A stretch of DNA of 64,000 nucleotides from assembly GCF_000756665.1 (NCBI RefSeq), contig NZ_ARXV01000015.1, positions 42,009 to 106,008 on the forward strand. The letters are read 5' to 3'. The notes under the pieces are model-generated. The model saw only the letters and a program-made list of their open reading frames with translations. It was not told the origin of the DNA and made no database searches. The DNA comes from Alcanivorax nanhaiticus (GTDB lineage Bacteria > Pseudomonadota > Gammaproteobacteria > Pseudomonadales > Alcanivoracaceae). Numbering within the stretch: the first letter of the stretch is position 1; each line of letters starts with the position of its first letter. Shown here piece by piece: positions 53,251-63,991 of the stretch. Made by a program: the position numbers and the translations under genes.

Positions 53251-55833
53251 ATGCGAATGGACAAACTCACTGCGCGTTTGCAGGAAGCCCTTTCTGACGC
53301 GCAATCCCTGGCCGTGGGGCAGGGCAACAGCACCATCGAACCCGTTCACCTGATGCTGGCGCTGATGCAGCAGCAGGGAGGGGTGGCCAAACCTCTGATC
53401 GAGAAAACCGGCGCGAATCCTGCCGATGTGATCACTGCACTGAACATGGCTGTGGACAAGCTGCCCACGGTGAGCAACTTCAATGGCGATGTGACCATGG
53501 GGCAGGGCACTGGTCGTCTGCTCAATCTGGCTGATCGTGAAGCGCAACAGAATGGTGACCAGTATCTTTCATCGGAAGTGGTGTTGCTGGCGGCCTGTGA
53601 AGACGGTGGTGAGCTAGGCAAAATTCTCAAAAATGCCGGCGTTACCAAGAAGGTGCTGGCAGAAAAGATTGCCGAGGTGCGTGGAGGGGAAACCGTGAAC
53701 GACCCGAATGCAGAAGACAAGCGTGAGGCGCTGGACAAGTACACGGTGAACCTTACCGAACGCGCTGAGTCCGGCAAGCTGGATCCGGTGATTGGTCGTG
53801 ACGACGAGATTCGTCGCACCATTCAGGTGTTGCAGCGTCGTACCAAGAACAACCCGGTTCTCATCGGTGAACCCGGTGTGGGGAAGACCGCCATTGTTGA
53901 GGGGCTGGCCCAGCGCATCGTTAACGGAGAGGTGCCGGAAGGTCTCAAGGATAAACAGGTCTTGTCGTTGGACATGGCGGCGCTGATTGCCGGTGCCAAG
54001 TACCGTGGCGAGTTTGAAGAGCGACTGAAAGCGGTCCTCAACGAGCTGGCCAAACAAGAAGGTCGCATCATCCTGTTCATTGATGAACTGCACACCATGG
54101 TCGGAGCCGGCAAAGGCGACGGCGCTATGGATGCGGGGAATATGCTCAAGCCTGCGCTGGCGCGTGGCGAGTTGCACTGCGTCGGGGCTACCACGCTGGA
54201 TGAATATCGTCAGTACATTGAAAAGGATGCGGCGCTGGAGCGTCGTTTCCAGAAAGTATTGGTGGACGAGCCTACCGTGGAAGACACCATTGCTATCCTG
54301 CGCGGCCTGAAGGAGCGCTATGAAGTGCACCATGGTGTAGACATTACTGACAGTGCCATTGTGGAGGCGGCCCGACTGAGCCACCGCTACATCACAGATC
54401 GCCAGCTGCCAGACAAAGCCATCGATCTGATTGATGAGGCGGGCAGCCGAATCCGTATGGAAATCGATTCCATGCCGGAAGAGATGGATCGTCTGGATCG
54501 TCGCCTTATCCAGCTGAAGATGGAGCGCGAAGCGCTGCGCAAGGAAGACGATGATGCCAGCAAAAAGCGCCTCGACAAACTGGAAGAAGAGATCAGCGAA
54601 CTGGAAAAACAATACGCTGATCTGGATGAGATCTGGCAGGCAGAAAAGGCGGCGTTGCAGGGCGCTGCCGAATACAAGGCCGAGCTCGAGCAGGCCCGTG
54701 TGGAAATGGAGCAAGCTCGTCGCGCCGGCGACCTGAACAAGATGTCGGAATTGCAGTACGGCCTGATTCCCGAATTGGAAAAGAAAGTCCAGCAAGCGCA
54801 GGATCAGGAAGAGCAGGTCCAGGCAGAAACCCAGCTGTTGCGCAACAAGGTCACCGAGGAAGAGATTGCTGAAGTAGTGTCCAAGTGGACCGGCATTCCG
54901 GTATCGAAAATGCTGGAAGGCGAGAAGGAAAAACTGCTGCGCATGGAAGAGGCGCTGCACCAGCGGGTAGTGGGTCAAAATGAAGCGGTGGAAGCGGTGG
55001 CCAATGCGGTGCGTCGTTCCCGTGCCGGTTTATCCGATCCCAACAGGCCCAATGGCAGCTTCCTGTTCCTCGGCCCCACCGGGGTGGGTAAAACCGAGCT
55101 GTGCAAGGCGCTGGCCAACTTCCTGTTTGATACCGAAGAGGCCATGGTACGCATCGACATGTCCGAGTTCATGGAGAAGCATTCCGTGGCACGGCTGGTG
55201 GGGGCGCCTCCTGGCTATGTGGGTTACGAAGAAGGCGGTTATCTGACTGAGGCTGTGCGTCGCAAGCCTTACTCTGTGGTGTTGCTGGATGAGGTAGAAA
55301 AGGCTCACCCGGATGTGTTCAACATTCTGCTGCAGGTGTTGGATGACGGACGCTTGACTGATGGTCAGGGGCGCACCGTGGATTTCCGCAACACCGTGGT
55401 GGTGATGACGTCCAACTTGGGCTCGGATCTAATTCAGACCTTGTCCGGCGAAGGTAATTACGAAGCGATGAAGTCTGCGGTAATGGAGGTGGTGGGTAAC
55501 CACTTCCGGCCTGAGTTCATCAACCGGGTGGATGAAACCGTGGTGTTTCATCCTCTGGAGAAAGATCAGCTCAAGGGCATTGCGTCTATTCAGTTGGACT
55601 ACCTCCGCAAGCGTCTGGCCGAGCGGGAGATCCGTCTGGAGATCAGCGAGGGCGCGCTTGGCAAGTTGGTAGATGCAGGCTTCGATCCGGTCTATGGCGC
55701 ACGTCCGCTGAAACGGGCGATCCAGCAGCAGCTGGAGAATCCGTTGGCTCAGGCGCTCTTGAAAGGGGAGTTTGGGCAGGGCGATGTGATCAGGGTCGAT
55801 CTGGACGGAGATGCATTCCGTTTTAGTGCCTGA
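53251..55833 (+). CDS. clpB: ATP-dependent disaggregase ClpB
   Basis: Hsp100 chaperone that extracts proteins from aggregates with DnaK. 860 residues: N-domain 1-145, first AAA+ with Walker A GEPGVGKT (about 206-213), the ClpB-specific coiled-coil middle domain (about 405-530, charged heptads), second AAA+ with Walker A GPTGVGKT (about 608-615), and C-terminal domain. Pore loops [10 protein letters not shown] and [10 protein letters not shown] are present. AAAGGAG upstream. A sigma-32 promoter fits heat-shock control. Confidence 0.98.
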   Translation: MRMDKLTARLQEALSDAQSLAVGQGNSTIEPVHLMLALMQQQGGVAKPLIEKTGANPADVITALNMAVDKLPTVSNFNGDVTMGQGTGRLLNLADREAQQNGDQYLSSEVVLLAACEDGGELGKILKNAGVTKKVLAEKIAEVRGGETVNDPNAEDKREALDKYTVNLTERAESGKLDPVIGRDDEIRRTIQVLQRRTKNNPVLIGEPGVGKTAIVEGLAQRIVNGEVPEGLKDKQVLSLDMAALIAGAKYRGEFEERLKAVLNELAKQEGRIILFIDELHTMVGAGKGDGAMDAGNMLKPALARGELHCVGATTLDEYRQYIEKDAALERRFQKVLVDEPTVEDTIAILRGLKERYEVHHGVDITDSAIVEAARLSHRYITDRQLPDKAIDLIDEAGSRIRMEIDSMPEEMDRLDRRLIQLKMEREALRKEDDDASKKRLDKLEEEISELEKQYADLDEIWQAEKAALQGAAEYKAELEQARVEMEQARRAGDLNKMSELQYGLIPELEKKVQQAQDQEEQVQAETQLLRNKVTEEEIAEVVSKWTGIPVSKMLEGEKEKLLRMEEALHQRVVGQNEAVEAVANAVRRSRAGLSDPNRPNGSFLFLGPTGVGKTELCKALANFLFDTEEAMVRIDMSEFMEKHSVARLVGAPPGYVGYEEGGYLTEAVRRKPYSVVLLDEVEKAHPDVFNILLQVLDDGRLTDGQGRTVDFRNTVVVMTSNLGSDLIQTLSGEGNYEAMKSAVMEVVGNHFRPEFINRVDETVVFHPLEKDQLKGIASIQLDYLRKRLAEREIRLEISEGALGKLVDAGFDPVYGARPLKRAIQQQLENPLAQALLKGEFGQGDVIRVDLDGDAFRFSA

Positions 55834-55840
55834 TGGAAAG

Positions 55841-55869
55841 GCAAAGGCCGCTCATTGAGCGGCCTTTGC
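55841..55869. terminator. Hairpin between clpB and the DUF4124 gene
   Basis: A perfect 13-base stem GCAAAGGCCGCTC / GAGCGGCCTTTGC with a 3-base loop between convergent genes. It lacks a T run outside the stem, but the position suggests transcription ending in both directions. Confidence 0.7.
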
Positions 55870-55886
55870 AGCATTAAAATCGGCAA

Positions 55887-56348
55887 TTAAAGCTTGTCAC
55901 ATTTCTCAAGAGCATCGCGAGCCTCGCTCATCATTTTTTCCCGGACTTCCTGGGTGATCACTTCCTCTTCCCCGGTTTCCGGGTTCTTCTGACGGACCGT
56001 CGGTTTGTTGGTCAGTATTTCCAGGTTCTTGCGGTGCTGGTCGCAGCGCTCCTGATTCACTTCGTCAGGTTTTTCCGCCAAGCGTTTGGCTTCTTCGGCT
56101 TCAGCTTCCTGTGCTTCCCTGGCTTGCTTGGCCGCCTGGCGGCGTTCGTTAAGTGCTTCGATTTCCTTTTCCTGACTGGAGCTTGCGTTCGCGCGGGTGT
56201 TGACCTCACTGGCCTGCCGGTCTTGTGGTGGCTGGGCCCCGTAGTGGGTGACCCCATTTTCATCCACCCATTTATAGAACTTCTCGGCCATGCTGGAAGA
56301 GGAAAAGGCAAGCAGGGTGATTCCAAGGATCAGGCTGAATCGTGTCAT
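55887..56348 (-). CDS. DUF4124-domain periplasmic protein
   Basis: 153 residues: Sec signal 1-21 ending SSSMA, then the DUF4124 core KFYKWVDENGVTHYGAQPP, then a long charged helix or coiled coil rich in Ala/Glu/Gln (about 50-100), and a C-terminal part with two cysteines (RCDQH, EKCDKL) that could pair. Function of the domain is unknown. Alone on the minus strand between clpB and the ilv leader. Confidence 0.85.
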   Translation of the reverse strand: MTRFSLILGITLLAFSSSSMAEKFYKWVDENGVTHYGAQPPQDRQASEVNTRANASSSQEKEIEALNERRQAAKQAREAQEAEAEEAKRLAEKPDEVNQERCDQHRKNLEILTNKPTVRQKNPETGEEEVITQEVREKMMSEARDALEKCDKL

Positions 56349-56440
56349 GGTGTCAGTCTTCTTATTGAAAAGGGTGCGTAATCAGACTTTAGCATGACGT
56401 GATAGCGGGCTTTTCTGCAAGCTCAAGCCGACAAAGGGCT

Positions 56441-56468
56441 TTGATTAGTCGCACATTTCTGACAAAAT
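56441..56468 (+). promoter_or_regulatory. Promoter candidate for ilvB-ilvH
   Basis: TTGATT (56441-56446), 16-base spacer, CAAAAT (56463-56468). A start near 56475 would give a leader of roughly 345 bases. The rest of the 472-base gap 56349-56820 holds the candidate attenuator and no other gene. Confidence 0.5.
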
Positions 56469-56545
56469 CAGGTTTTTCCGGAGATCGGGACCCGCATTCG
56501 CTTACCGGCGTTTGTGTGGCCGGGACCCGGGGCATCGTTACCGCG

Positions 56546-56611
56546 ATGTCCGGTCAGCAGTATCACTGCACTCTCGTCCCGCTGTGGGAGCCTCCGGAGG
56601 TCTCTGTTTGA
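56546..56611 (+). CDS. Candidate leader peptide of ilvB-ilvH
   Basis: A 21-codon frame beginning MSGQQYHCTLV and ending EPPEVSV, with five Leu/Val codons in its last fourteen. It stops five bases before a terminator-like hairpin, as leader peptides of attenuated amino-acid operons do. No strong ribosome site is seen (GGGG at 56529-56532 is 13 bases away), so it may not be translated. Confidence 0.35.
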   Translation: MSGQQYHCTLVPLWEPPEVSV

Positions 56612-56615
56612 TGAG

Positions 56616-56645
56616 CGGGAGGACTCTCATTTTCTCTCCCGTTTT
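56616..56645 (+). terminator. Candidate attenuator ahead of ilvB
   Basis: CGGGAG (56616-56621) and CTCCCG (56636-56641) followed by TTTT. A perfect palindrome CCTCCGGAGG at 56591-56600 lies just upstream and its CCTCC could pair instead with GGGAGG of the terminator, giving the two-state layout of attenuation. Confidence 0.45.
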
Positions 56646-56820
56646 ATCCCCAGTGCCTCCAGATTGCGTCTCTTAGCCTGCGTCTTTGTCGGCCACCTCC
56701 GACAGGACTTCAGAATACCCAAATACGGTGTTCTCTCTGCAGGTCTCCAGCAAAAGCAAAGTCGTCCCGTTGTGCATGTTGCGCATTGGGGGTAATGCAT
56801 TCTGATTTGAGGAAGCAACC

Positions 56821-58542
56821 GTGGAAATGTTATCCGGCGCGGAAATGGTGGTCCGTGCGTTGCAAGACGAGGGGGTGGAGTACATCTTCGGGTATCCCGG
56901 AGGGTCTGTACTGCACATTTATGATGCCCTGTTCCAGCAGGACAAGGTAAACCATATTCTGGTGCGTCACGAGCAGGCTGCGACCCATGCGGCTGACGGT
57001 TATGCCCGTGCTACCGGCAAACCTGGCGTGGTCATGGTGACCTCTGGCCCTGGCGCTACCAACGCGATTACCGGTCTGGCCACCGCTTTCATGGACTCGA
57101 TTCCCATGGTGGTGCTGTCCGGTCAGGTGCGTTCCGACTGGATTGGCGACGATGCCTTCCAGGAAACCGACATGATCGGCGTGTCCCGTCCGGTGGTGAA
57201 GCACAGCTTCATGGTCCGCGACGCCAAGGACATCCCCGAGATCATGAAGAAGGCGTTCTACATTGCCACCACAGGCCGTCCCGGCCCGGTTCTGGTTGAT
57301 ATTCCCAAGGACCAGACTGCGCCGAACGTGAAGAACCCCTACGAGTACCCGAAAAAAGTGAAGATGCGCTCCTACGCGCCGGTCAGCCGTGGCCATTCCG
57401 GTCAGATCCGCAAGGCGGTGGAAGAGCTGATGAAGGCCAAGCGCCCGGTAATTTACGCCGGCGGTGGCGTGGTACAGGGTGAGGGCAGCGAGCTGCTGAC
57501 CAAACTGGCGCACCGTCTTAACTTCCCGGTGACCAACACCCTGATGGGGTTGGGCGGTTTCCCGGGTACCGACCCGCAGAACGTCGGCATGCTCGGCATG
57601 CATGGCACCTATGAAGCCAACATGACCATGCACAATTCCGACGTGATCCTGGCGGTGGGTGCGCGTCTTGATGACCGGGTGACCAACAACGTGAAGAAGT
57701 TCTGCCCCGGTGCCAAGATCATTCATATCGACATTGATCCGGCTACCATCTCCAAGAACGTGATGGCGCATATTCCCATTGTTGGTCCGGTGGATCAGGT
57801 GCTGGAAGAAATGCTGGCCGCGTTGGATGAGCACGGTGGCGAGCCGGATCAGAAGGCGCTGGAACGCTGGTGGGAAGAGATTGCCGGCTGGCGCAAGGTT
57901 CACGGCATGCGTTATGAAACCAACGAAGATGGGCCCATGAAGCCCCAGCAGGTGGTTCAGGCGCTGTACAAGGCCACCAACGGTGATGCCTATGTGACCT
58001 CTGATGTGGGTCAGCACCAGATGTTTGCGGCCCAGTACTACCAGTACGACAAGCCCCGTCGCTGGATCAACTCCGGTGGTCTCGGCACCATGGGCTTCGG
58101 CCTGCCGGCGGCCATGGGCGTGCAGTTTGCGTTCCCGGACGCCACCGTGGCCTGTGTCACCGGTGAAGGCTCCATCCAGATGAACATTCAGGAGCTCTCC
58201 ACCTGTCTGCAGTACGGCCTGCCGGTGAAGATCATCAACATCAATAACCAGGCGCTGGGCATGGTGCGCCAGTGGCAGGACATGCAGTACGGTGGCCGCC
58301 ACAGCCAGTCCTACATGGAGTCCCTGCCTGATTTTGTGGCGCTGGCCGAGGCCTATGGTCACGTGGGCATGAAGGTCACCAAGTTTGAAGACCTGGAAGG
58401 TGCCATGAACGAAGCCTTCGCCCTGAAGGATCGTCTGGTATTCATGGATATCTATGTGGATCCCACCGAGCACGTGTACCCGATGCAGATTGCAGACGGT
58501 TCCATGCGCGACATGTGGCTGAGCAAGACGGAGCGGACCTGA
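56821..58542 (+). CDS. ilvB: Acetolactate synthase, large (catalytic) subunit
   Basis: First common step of valine, leucine and isoleucine synthesis, using TPP, Mg2+ and FAD. 573 residues: catalytic Glu51 ([16 protein letters not shown]), central FAD-binding domain ([17 protein letters not shown]), and C-terminal TPP motif [13 protein letters not shown]. Starts at GTG 56821, with GAGGAAG at good spacing. ilvH starts on its stop codon (TGATG). The Pseudomonas homologue is called IlvI. Confidence 0.97.
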   Translation: MEMLSGAEMVVRALQDEGVEYIFGYPGGSVLHIYDALFQQDKVNHILVRHEQAATHAADGYARATGKPGVVMVTSGPGATNAITGLATAFMDSIPMVVLSGQVRSDWIGDDAFQETDMIGVSRPVVKHSFMVRDAKDIPEIMKKAFYIATTGRPGPVLVDIPKDQTAPNVKNPYEYPKKVKMRSYAPVSRGHSGQIRKAVEELMKAKRPVIYAGGGVVQGEGSELLTKLAHRLNFPVTNTLMGLGGFPGTDPQNVGMLGMHGTYEANMTMHNSDVILAVGARLDDRVTNNVKKFCPGAKIIHIDIDPATISKNVMAHIPIVGPVDQVLEEMLAALDEHGGEPDQKALERWWEEIAGWRKVHGMRYETNEDGPMKPQQVVQALYKATNGDAYVTSDVGQHQMFAAQYYQYDKPRRWINSGGLGTMGFGLPAAMGVQFAFPDATVACVTGEGSIQMNIQELSTCLQYGLPVKIININNQALGMVRQWQDMQYGGRHSQSYMESLPDFVALAEAYGHVGMKVTKFEDLEGAMNEAFALKDRLVFMDIYVDPTEHVYPMQIADGSMRDMWLSKTERT

Positions 58543-59033
58543 TGCGTCGAATTATTTCTATTCTCATGGAAAACGAGCCGGGCGCACTGAGCCGGGTCAT
58601 CGGTCTGTTCTCCCAGCGTGGCTACAACATCGACTCCCTGTCGGTGGCGCCCACCGAGGACACCACCCTGTCCCGTCTGACGCTGACCACCTACGGGGAT
58701 GACCTGAAGATCGAGCAGATCACCAAGCACCTCAACAAGCTCATCGAGGTGGTGAAGCTGGTGGATCTCACTGAAGGGGCTCACATCGAGCGTGAGCTGA
58801 TGCTCATCAAGGTGAAGGCCACCGGTGCCCAGCGTGCCGAGGTGAAGCGCAGTGTGGACATCTTCCGCGGCCAGATCGTGGATGTGACCAGCACGGTCTA
58901 CACCATTCAGCTCACCGGCGCCTCCGACAAGCTGGACGCCTTCATCGGCGCTATTGGCGAAGCCCAGGTGCTGGAAGTGGTACGTTCCGGTGTCTCCGGC
59001 ATTTCCCGTGGCGAGAAGGTGTTGAGCTTGTAA
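58542..59033 (+). CDS. ilvH: Acetolactate synthase, small regulatory subunit
   Basis: 163 residues with an N-terminal ACT domain (ILMENEPGALSRVIGLFSQRGYNIDSLSV) that binds valine for feedback control, and a C-terminal ALS_ss domain. Starts at 58542 overlapping the ilvB stop; a 9-codon upstream extension in frame is rejected. Assembles with IlvB. Confidence 0.97.
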   Translation: MRRIISILMENEPGALSRVIGLFSQRGYNIDSLSVAPTEDTTLSRLTLTTYGDDLKIEQITKHLNKLIEVVKLVDLTEGAHIERELMLIKVKATGAQRAEVKRSVDIFRGQIVDVTSTVYTIQLTGASDKLDAFIGAIGEAQVLEVVRSGVSGISRGEKVLSL

Positions 59034-59059
59034 GCACGCTTGACGCTGGATGCCAGACG

Positions 59060-59087
59060 AAAAAGCCGCTCCCCGAGCGGCTTTTTT
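59060..59087 (+). terminator. Rho-independent terminator of ilvB-ilvH
   Basis: GCCGCTC / GAGCGGC stem (59065-59081, loop CCC) with A run before and six T after. Confidence 0.92.
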
Positions 59088-59125
59088 GTGGCCGCTGTGA
59101 GAGCTCTCTGTGCCCTTCAGGGTAT

Positions 59126-59177
59126 GCCTGCAAGCGATCCGAGCCTCAGCGAGGTACAGGAGCAACTCGAAACTCGC
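59126..59177. repeat. Partial intergenic element: REP-like 13-mer plus CGAAAC arm
   Basis: CTGCAAGCGATCC at 59128-59140 is identical to the outer repeat at 1864-1876, and CAACTCGAAACTCG at 59164-59177 is an arm of the CGAAAC family. The ilvY stop TAA is at 59180-59182, three bases beyond. Only one side of the palindrome is present. Confidence 0.75.
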
Positions 59178-59179
59178 CC

Positions 59180-60064
59180 TTATTCCGTCACCTGCGACCA
59201 GAATGCATTGATCAGCGGTTCTTCCAGTCTGCGCTCTTGGGTAAATAGCCCCACCTCATAAGGGGCCAGTGCGGGCTGCACGTCCAGTGGCCGAATCCGG
59301 GCCGCCAGTGGACTGTTGTCCAGCACGATCTTTGGCACCACACCCACCCCAAAGCCCAGACTCACCATGCTCACAATGGCTTCGTTACCGCTCACCTGCG
59401 CATAGATGTGCGGCTTCACGCCCAGCTGGCGAAACCAGCGATCAGTGCGTTCTCTCGCCAGACCTTCTTCGGAAAGAATCATGGGAATGTCTTCCCATTC
59501 GTCCTTCGTGGCCATGCCCCCGAGCCGTTCTGCCAGCTGCGGCTGACTGGCGGGGGCAATGAACAGGAGTGGGGAGCGGGCAATGGGGCGGAAGGCGATG
59601 CTAGCGGGCAGGTGGTCCGGGCGGGCACCAATGGCAATGTCTTCCTCGCCCTGCTGTACCCGATGCACGGCCTGGGCCGGGTCGCCGGTATGTAGCTTGA
59701 GCTCGATGCGCGGGTATTGGTGACGAAAGCTGCTGAGGATGTCATAGAGAAAGCTGTAGCTGGCGGTCACCGAGCAGTACAGGCTCAGTTCTCCCTGCAG
59801 CACCCGGCGGTCTTCCTGCAGGGCGTGACGCAAGTTGTCCCAACGCGTCAGGGTGTCGCGGGCATATTCCTGGAAGCGCTGACCTTCCCGGGTGAGGGTC
59901 ACGCTGCGGTTGTCCCGGTAGAAGAGCGGGGCGCCCAGTTCGTCTTCCAGCTGCTGTACCGTACGGCTCAGGGTAGAAGGGCTCACATGGCACATGGTGC
60001 TGGCGCGGCCGAAGTGCAAGGTGTCCGCCAGGGTCAGGAACAGGCGCAGGGGCTTGGTGTCCAT
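59180..60064 (-). CDS. ilvY: LysR-family activator IlvY
   Basis: 294 residues; activates ilvC in response to acetolactate/acetohydroxybutyrate and represses itself in E. coli. N-terminal HTH (LHFGRASTMCHVSPSTLSR) and effector domain follow E. coli IlvY closely (GELSLYCSVTASYSFL, LHTGDPAQAV, GNEAIVSMVSLGFGVGVVPKIVLDNSP, LINAFW). Divergent from ilvC with a long inverted repeat between. In P. aeruginosa I recall no ilvY at this place between ilvH and ilvC, so it may be an insertion or retained ancestral gene. Confidence 0.92.
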   Translation of the reverse strand: MDTKPLRLFLTLADTLHFGRASTMCHVSPSTLSRTVQQLEDELGAPLFYRDNRSVTLTREGQRFQEYARDTLTRWDNLRHALQEDRRVLQGELSLYCSVTASYSFLYDILSSFRHQYPRIELKLHTGDPAQAVHRVQQGEEDIAIGARPDHLPASIAFRPIARSPLLFIAPASQPQLAERLGGMATKDEWEDIPMILSEEGLARERTDRWFRQLGVKPHIYAQVSGNEAIVSMVSLGFGVGVVPKIVLDNSPLAARIRPLDVQPALAPYEVGLFTQERRLEEPLINAFWSQVTE

Positions 60065-60086
60065 TGGATGATTCCGCCTTTATTCG

Positions 60087-60138
60087 GTATTGCGAAAAAT
60101 GGAATGCAATGTTTCAAATATATCATTTTACGCAATAC
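60087..60138. promoter_or_regulatory. IlvY operator between ilvY and ilvC
   Basis: GTATTGCGAAAAATG (60087-60101) and CATTTTACGCAATAC (60124-60138) are inverted with one mismatch in 15 and 22 bases between. Size and place fit a LysR-type operator pair controlling both genes. Confidence 0.75.
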
Positions 60139-60152
60139 GGAGAATAGCCTAG

Positions 60153-61247
<1,095 letters not shown>

Positions 61248-61263
61248 GGTTTTGTGACAATCT

Positions 61264-61292
61264 CAAAAACGCGGCTTCGGCCGCGTTTTTTG
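61264..61292 (+). terminator. Rho-independent terminator of ilvC
   Basis: AAAAACGCGGC-TTCG-GCCGCGTTTTTT, a stem with a stable TTCG loop, 18 bases past the stop. Confidence 0.93.
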
Positions 61293-61342
61293 TTTACGGG
61301 GTGTGCGTTACACTAGCGCGACTACCAATGGGATGGACCACC

Positions 61343-62122
61343 ATGCAGGACAACAACAAGACAACTACGAGCGAGCAGCCGGAAACCTTTGAGGTTGTGG
61401 AGGCGGAGCAGCGAACTGGTGCTCGCCACAAGGGCGTGTATCTGCTGCCGAACCTGTTTACAACAGGGGCGCTGTTCGCGGGGTTCTACGCCATCGTCTC
61501 CGCGATGAATGGCATGTTCGAGAACGCTGCCCTTGGCATTATCGTGGCAGGCATTCTGGATGGTATGGATGGCGGTGTTGCTCGTCTTACCAACACCCAG
61601 AGCAAGTTCGGTGCAGAATATGATTCGTTATCTGACTGTGTGGCCTTTGGTGTGGCCCCTGGACTGGTCGCGTATTCATGGGCGTTATCAGGTCTTGGCA
61701 AGTTTGGCTGGGTAGCCGCGTTTATTTATGTGGCGTGTGCTGCGCTCCGTCTGGCGCGATTCAATGTGCAGGCAGAGTCCACCGACAAACGTTTCTTTAT
61801 TGGCCTGCCTAGTCCTACTGGTGCCGGGCTGGTGGCAACCATGGTCTGGTTAGGTGCCAGTCGAGGTATTGAAGGGGCTGATGTGTCCTGGATTGTCGCG
61901 TTAATGGTGGCCGGGGCCGGTCTGCTGATGGTGTCTTCTGTTAAATACCACTCTTTCAAGGAGTTCCACATCGGCCGGGTGCCCTTCAAGGTTTTGCTGG
62001 GTGTCATTATTGCGTTTGCGATTGTGTTTCTGGATCCGCCTTTGGTGCTGCTCAGCGTCGCGGTCATTTACGTGGCAGTGGGTCTTGTCATGTGCGCGTG
62101 GGGCTTCCGCAAACGGGCTTGA
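61343..62122 (+). CDS. pssA: CDP-diacylglycerol--serine O-phosphatidyltransferase
   Basis: Makes phosphatidylserine, precursor of phosphatidylethanolamine, in the inner membrane. 259 residues from ATG 61343. The CDP-alcohol phosphotransferase motif is complete: Asp73, Asp76-Gly77, Ala80-Arg81, Gly90, Asp94 and Asp98. Several membrane helices follow. This is the membrane-type PssA (Bacillus/Pseudomonas type), not the soluble E. coli one. Upstream in-frame codons cross the ilvC terminator and are rejected. Confidence 0.94.
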   Translation: MQDNNKTTTSEQPETFEVVEAEQRTGARHKGVYLLPNLFTTGALFAGFYAIVSAMNGMFENAALGIIVAGILDGMDGGVARLTNTQSKFGAEYDSLSDCVAFGVAPGLVAYSWALSGLGKFGWVAAFIYVACAALRLARFNVQAESTDKRFFIGLPSPTGAGLVATMVWLGASRGIEGADVSWIVALMVAGAGLLMVSSVKYHSFKEFHIGRVPFKVLLGVIIAFAIVFLDPPLVLLSVAVIYVAVGLVMCAWGFRKRA

Positions 62123-62144
62123 AACAATTGGGAAGTTGGTGCAT

Positions 62145-62182
62145 CAAAAAGGGGTGTCTTCACGAAGACGCCCCTTTTTTTG
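62145..62182 (+). terminator. Rho-independent terminator of pssA
   Basis: AAAAAGGGG-TGTCTTC with AAGACGCCCC and a T7 run; loop ACG. Confidence 0.92.
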
Positions 62183-62220
62183 TTTAGGCTGTCCATAGTT
62201 GGTCGAGTCAGGGAGTTGTC

Positions 62221-63216
62221 ATGATCTTTCGCCACAAGAACCCGTTGGCCCCACGAAGCGATGAAATAACCCCGGAATCGGTTTACCTGAAACGCCGGGA
62301 ACTGATGATGCTGGGCGGTTTGGCGGGTCTGTTCAGTGCCTTGCCTGCTTGGGCAAGGGAGGTGAATCCGGTTGATGAGGATGCGAGTCGCCCGCTGTGG
62401 TTGAAGGACCAGGTTGCTCGTGCCGTGACTGCTGGGCCGGATAGCGAGGATGTGCTCACTCCTTACGAAGATGTGACGGCTTACAACAACTTCTATGAAT
62501 TCGGCACAGGCAAGACTGACCCAGCCGAGAATGCACACACGCTGAAAACAGACCCATGGACTGTCACTGTGGCTGGTGAGGTCGAAAAGCCGGGTGCCTA
62601 TGCCCTTGAGGATCTGCTCAAAGGCTTGCAGCTGGAGGAGAGAATTTATCGCCTGCGTTGTGTTGAGGCCTGGTCCATGGTGATTCCCTGGGTGGGGGTG
62701 CCGCTGGCCAGCTTGCTGAAAAAATTGCAGCCAACCAGCAAGGCCAGATATGTCTCATTCACCAGTCTGGCCGATCCAAAGCAGATGCCAGGGGTGCGTT
62801 CGCCCTTTACAGGGATCGATTGGCCTTATCGAGAAGGTCTGAGGCTTGATGAGGCGATGCATCCACTCACCCTGATGGCGGTGGGGCTCTACGGCAGAAC
62901 ATTGCCTAACCAGAATGGCGCGCCATTCAGATTGGTTGTGCCCTGGAAATATGGCTTCAAATCCATCAAGTCTATCGTCCGCATTGAACTGACTGAAACC
63001 ATGCCGGAGACAACATGGAACATGTTGGCACCGGACGAATATGGCTTCTATGCCAATGTGAACCCTGCCGTGGATCATCCGCGCTGGTCACAGGCTCGCG
63101 AACGTCGCTTGCCAAACTCCTTTTTTGATCCCAACTGGATGCCGACCCAGCCCTTCAATGGCTATCCGGAGGTGGCGAGCCTCTACAAGGGCATGGATCT
63201 GAGCAAGTTCTACTGA
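62221..63216 (+). CDS. msrP: Periplasmic methionine sulfoxide reductase, catalytic subunit MsrP
   Basis: Molybdoenzyme that repairs oxidised methionines in periplasmic proteins. 331 residues. Twin-arginine signal [18 protein letters not shown] (Arg25-Arg26) with cleavage near AWA-RE, so it is exported folded. The molybdenum-binding Cys147 is in YRLRCVEAW. Later [10 protein letters not shown] and the C-terminal [14 protein letters not shown] are family signatures. Its stop overlaps the msrQ start (TGATG). Confidence 0.95.
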   Translation: MIFRHKNPLAPRSDEITPESVYLKRRELMMLGGLAGLFSALPAWAREVNPVDEDASRPLWLKDQVARAVTAGPDSEDVLTPYEDVTAYNNFYEFGTGKTDPAENAHTLKTDPWTVTVAGEVEKPGAYALEDLLKGLQLEERIYRLRCVEAWSMVIPWVGVPLASLLKKLQPTSKARYVSFTSLADPKQMPGVRSPFTGIDWPYREGLRLDEAMHPLTLMAVGLYGRTLPNQNGAPFRLVVPWKYGFKSIKSIVRIELTETMPETTWNMLAPDEYGFYANVNPAVDHPRWSQARERRLPNSFFDPNWMPTQPFNGYPEVASLYKGMDLSKFY

Positions 63217-63800
63217 TGAAGACGAAGCAATGGACCTGGATGGCGTGGCCCTTGGGTGCCATTCCGTTGGTTGGCGTCATTTATCAGGCGGCCGCTGGCT
63301 TGCTTGGGCCTGATCCTGCGGAAACACTGGTGGAGTTGCTTGGGTGGTGGGCTCTGGTCATGTTGCTGGCAAGCCTGACCATGCGACCGGCGGCACAGTT
63401 GCTTCACACTCCGGGGTTGGTGATATGGCGGAGAACCTTTGGTCTTTGGGCGTTTGCTTACGCCAGTATGCACTTTTTAGGGTGGGGTACGCTTTTGCTG
63501 GGTTGGGACCCGGACTACCTTGCTGAGGAGCTAACCAAACGCCCTTATATCGTTGTTGGCATGCTGGCCTGGCTGTCCCTGTGGCCTCTTGCGCTCACCA
63601 GTACCCGTAAATCTCGGCGCAGACTTGGTCATAAATGGGTGAAATTGCACCGTTTGGTCTTTCTTGCGCTGGTGTTAGGTCTCTTGCATCAGAGCTGGGT
63701 GCAGAAATCGGGCTATGGCGAGACGCTGATCTTCGTCAGCGTAGCGGTTATTTTGCTCTTGTACCGGTTGCTGCATGGGCGCAACATGGTTAACAAGTAG
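63216..63800 (+). CDS. msrQ: Haem-binding membrane subunit MsrQ
   Basis: 194-residue inner-membrane b-type cytochrome of the ferric-reductase-like family that passes electrons from the quinone pool to MsrP. About five to six helices; candidate haem histidines in ASMHFLGWG and VKLHRLVFLALVLGLLHQSW. Coupled to msrP by a one-base overlap and closed by a terminator before the rRNA operon. Confidence 0.94.
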   Translation: MKTKQWTWMAWPLGAIPLVGVIYQAAAGLLGPDPAETLVELLGWWALVMLLASLTMRPAAQLLHTPGLVIWRRTFGLWAFAYASMHFLGWGTLLLGWDPDYLAEELTKRPYIVVGMLAWLSLWPLALTSTRKSRRRLGHKWVKLHRLVFLALVLGLLHQSWVQKSGYGETLIFVSVAVILLLYRLLHGRNMVNK

Positions 63801-63829
63801 GCGAAAACCGGGGTTTTCGGCGCTTTTTT
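63801..63829 (+). terminator. Rho-independent terminator of msrPQ
   Basis: GCGAAAACC / GGTTTTCG stem with a 2-base loop, followed by CGCTTTTTT, directly after the msrQ stop. Confidence 0.85.
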
Positions 63830-63857
63830 GCACTTCATGGTCAAAAGGTGACCGTTC

Positions 63858-63909
63858 GATAAAAAAGATGTGAAAAAGGTGTTGACGGTTCTCCGGAAAT
63901 CTCTAGAAT
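63858..63909 (+). promoter_or_regulatory. rRNA operon P1-type promoter
   Basis: TTGACG (63882-63887), 16-base spacer, TAGAAT (63904-63909). An A-rich UP-like stretch (GATAAAAAAGATGTGAAAAAG) precedes it and a GC-rich discriminator (GCGCCCCC) follows, the combination that gives strong, ppGpp-sensitive rRNA transcription. Confidence 0.85.
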
Positions 63910-63958
63910 GCGCCCCCACAACGACGGCACACACGGCAACACGCCAACGGCGCAGTCG

Positions 63959-63991
63959 GGGAGATCAAGGTCTCCAAGCTCTTTAACAATC
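63959..63991 (+). promoter_or_regulatory. rrn antitermination leader: boxB-like hairpin and boxA
   Basis: Hairpin GGAGA-TCAAGG-TCTCC (63960-63975) followed by boxA GCTCTTTAACAA (63978-63989). These precede 16S rRNA in gamma-proteobacterial rrn leaders; the 16S gene itself is beyond the window. Confidence 0.85.

Noticed and set aside
56475..56820. T-box riboswitch ahead of ilvB
   Set aside because: No T-box consensus or specifier stem seen, and T-boxes are rare in gamma-proteobacteria.
56830..58473. 547-codon open frame on the minus strand inside ilvB
   Set aside because: Antisense shadow of ilvB with His/Gly-rich composition and no family features.
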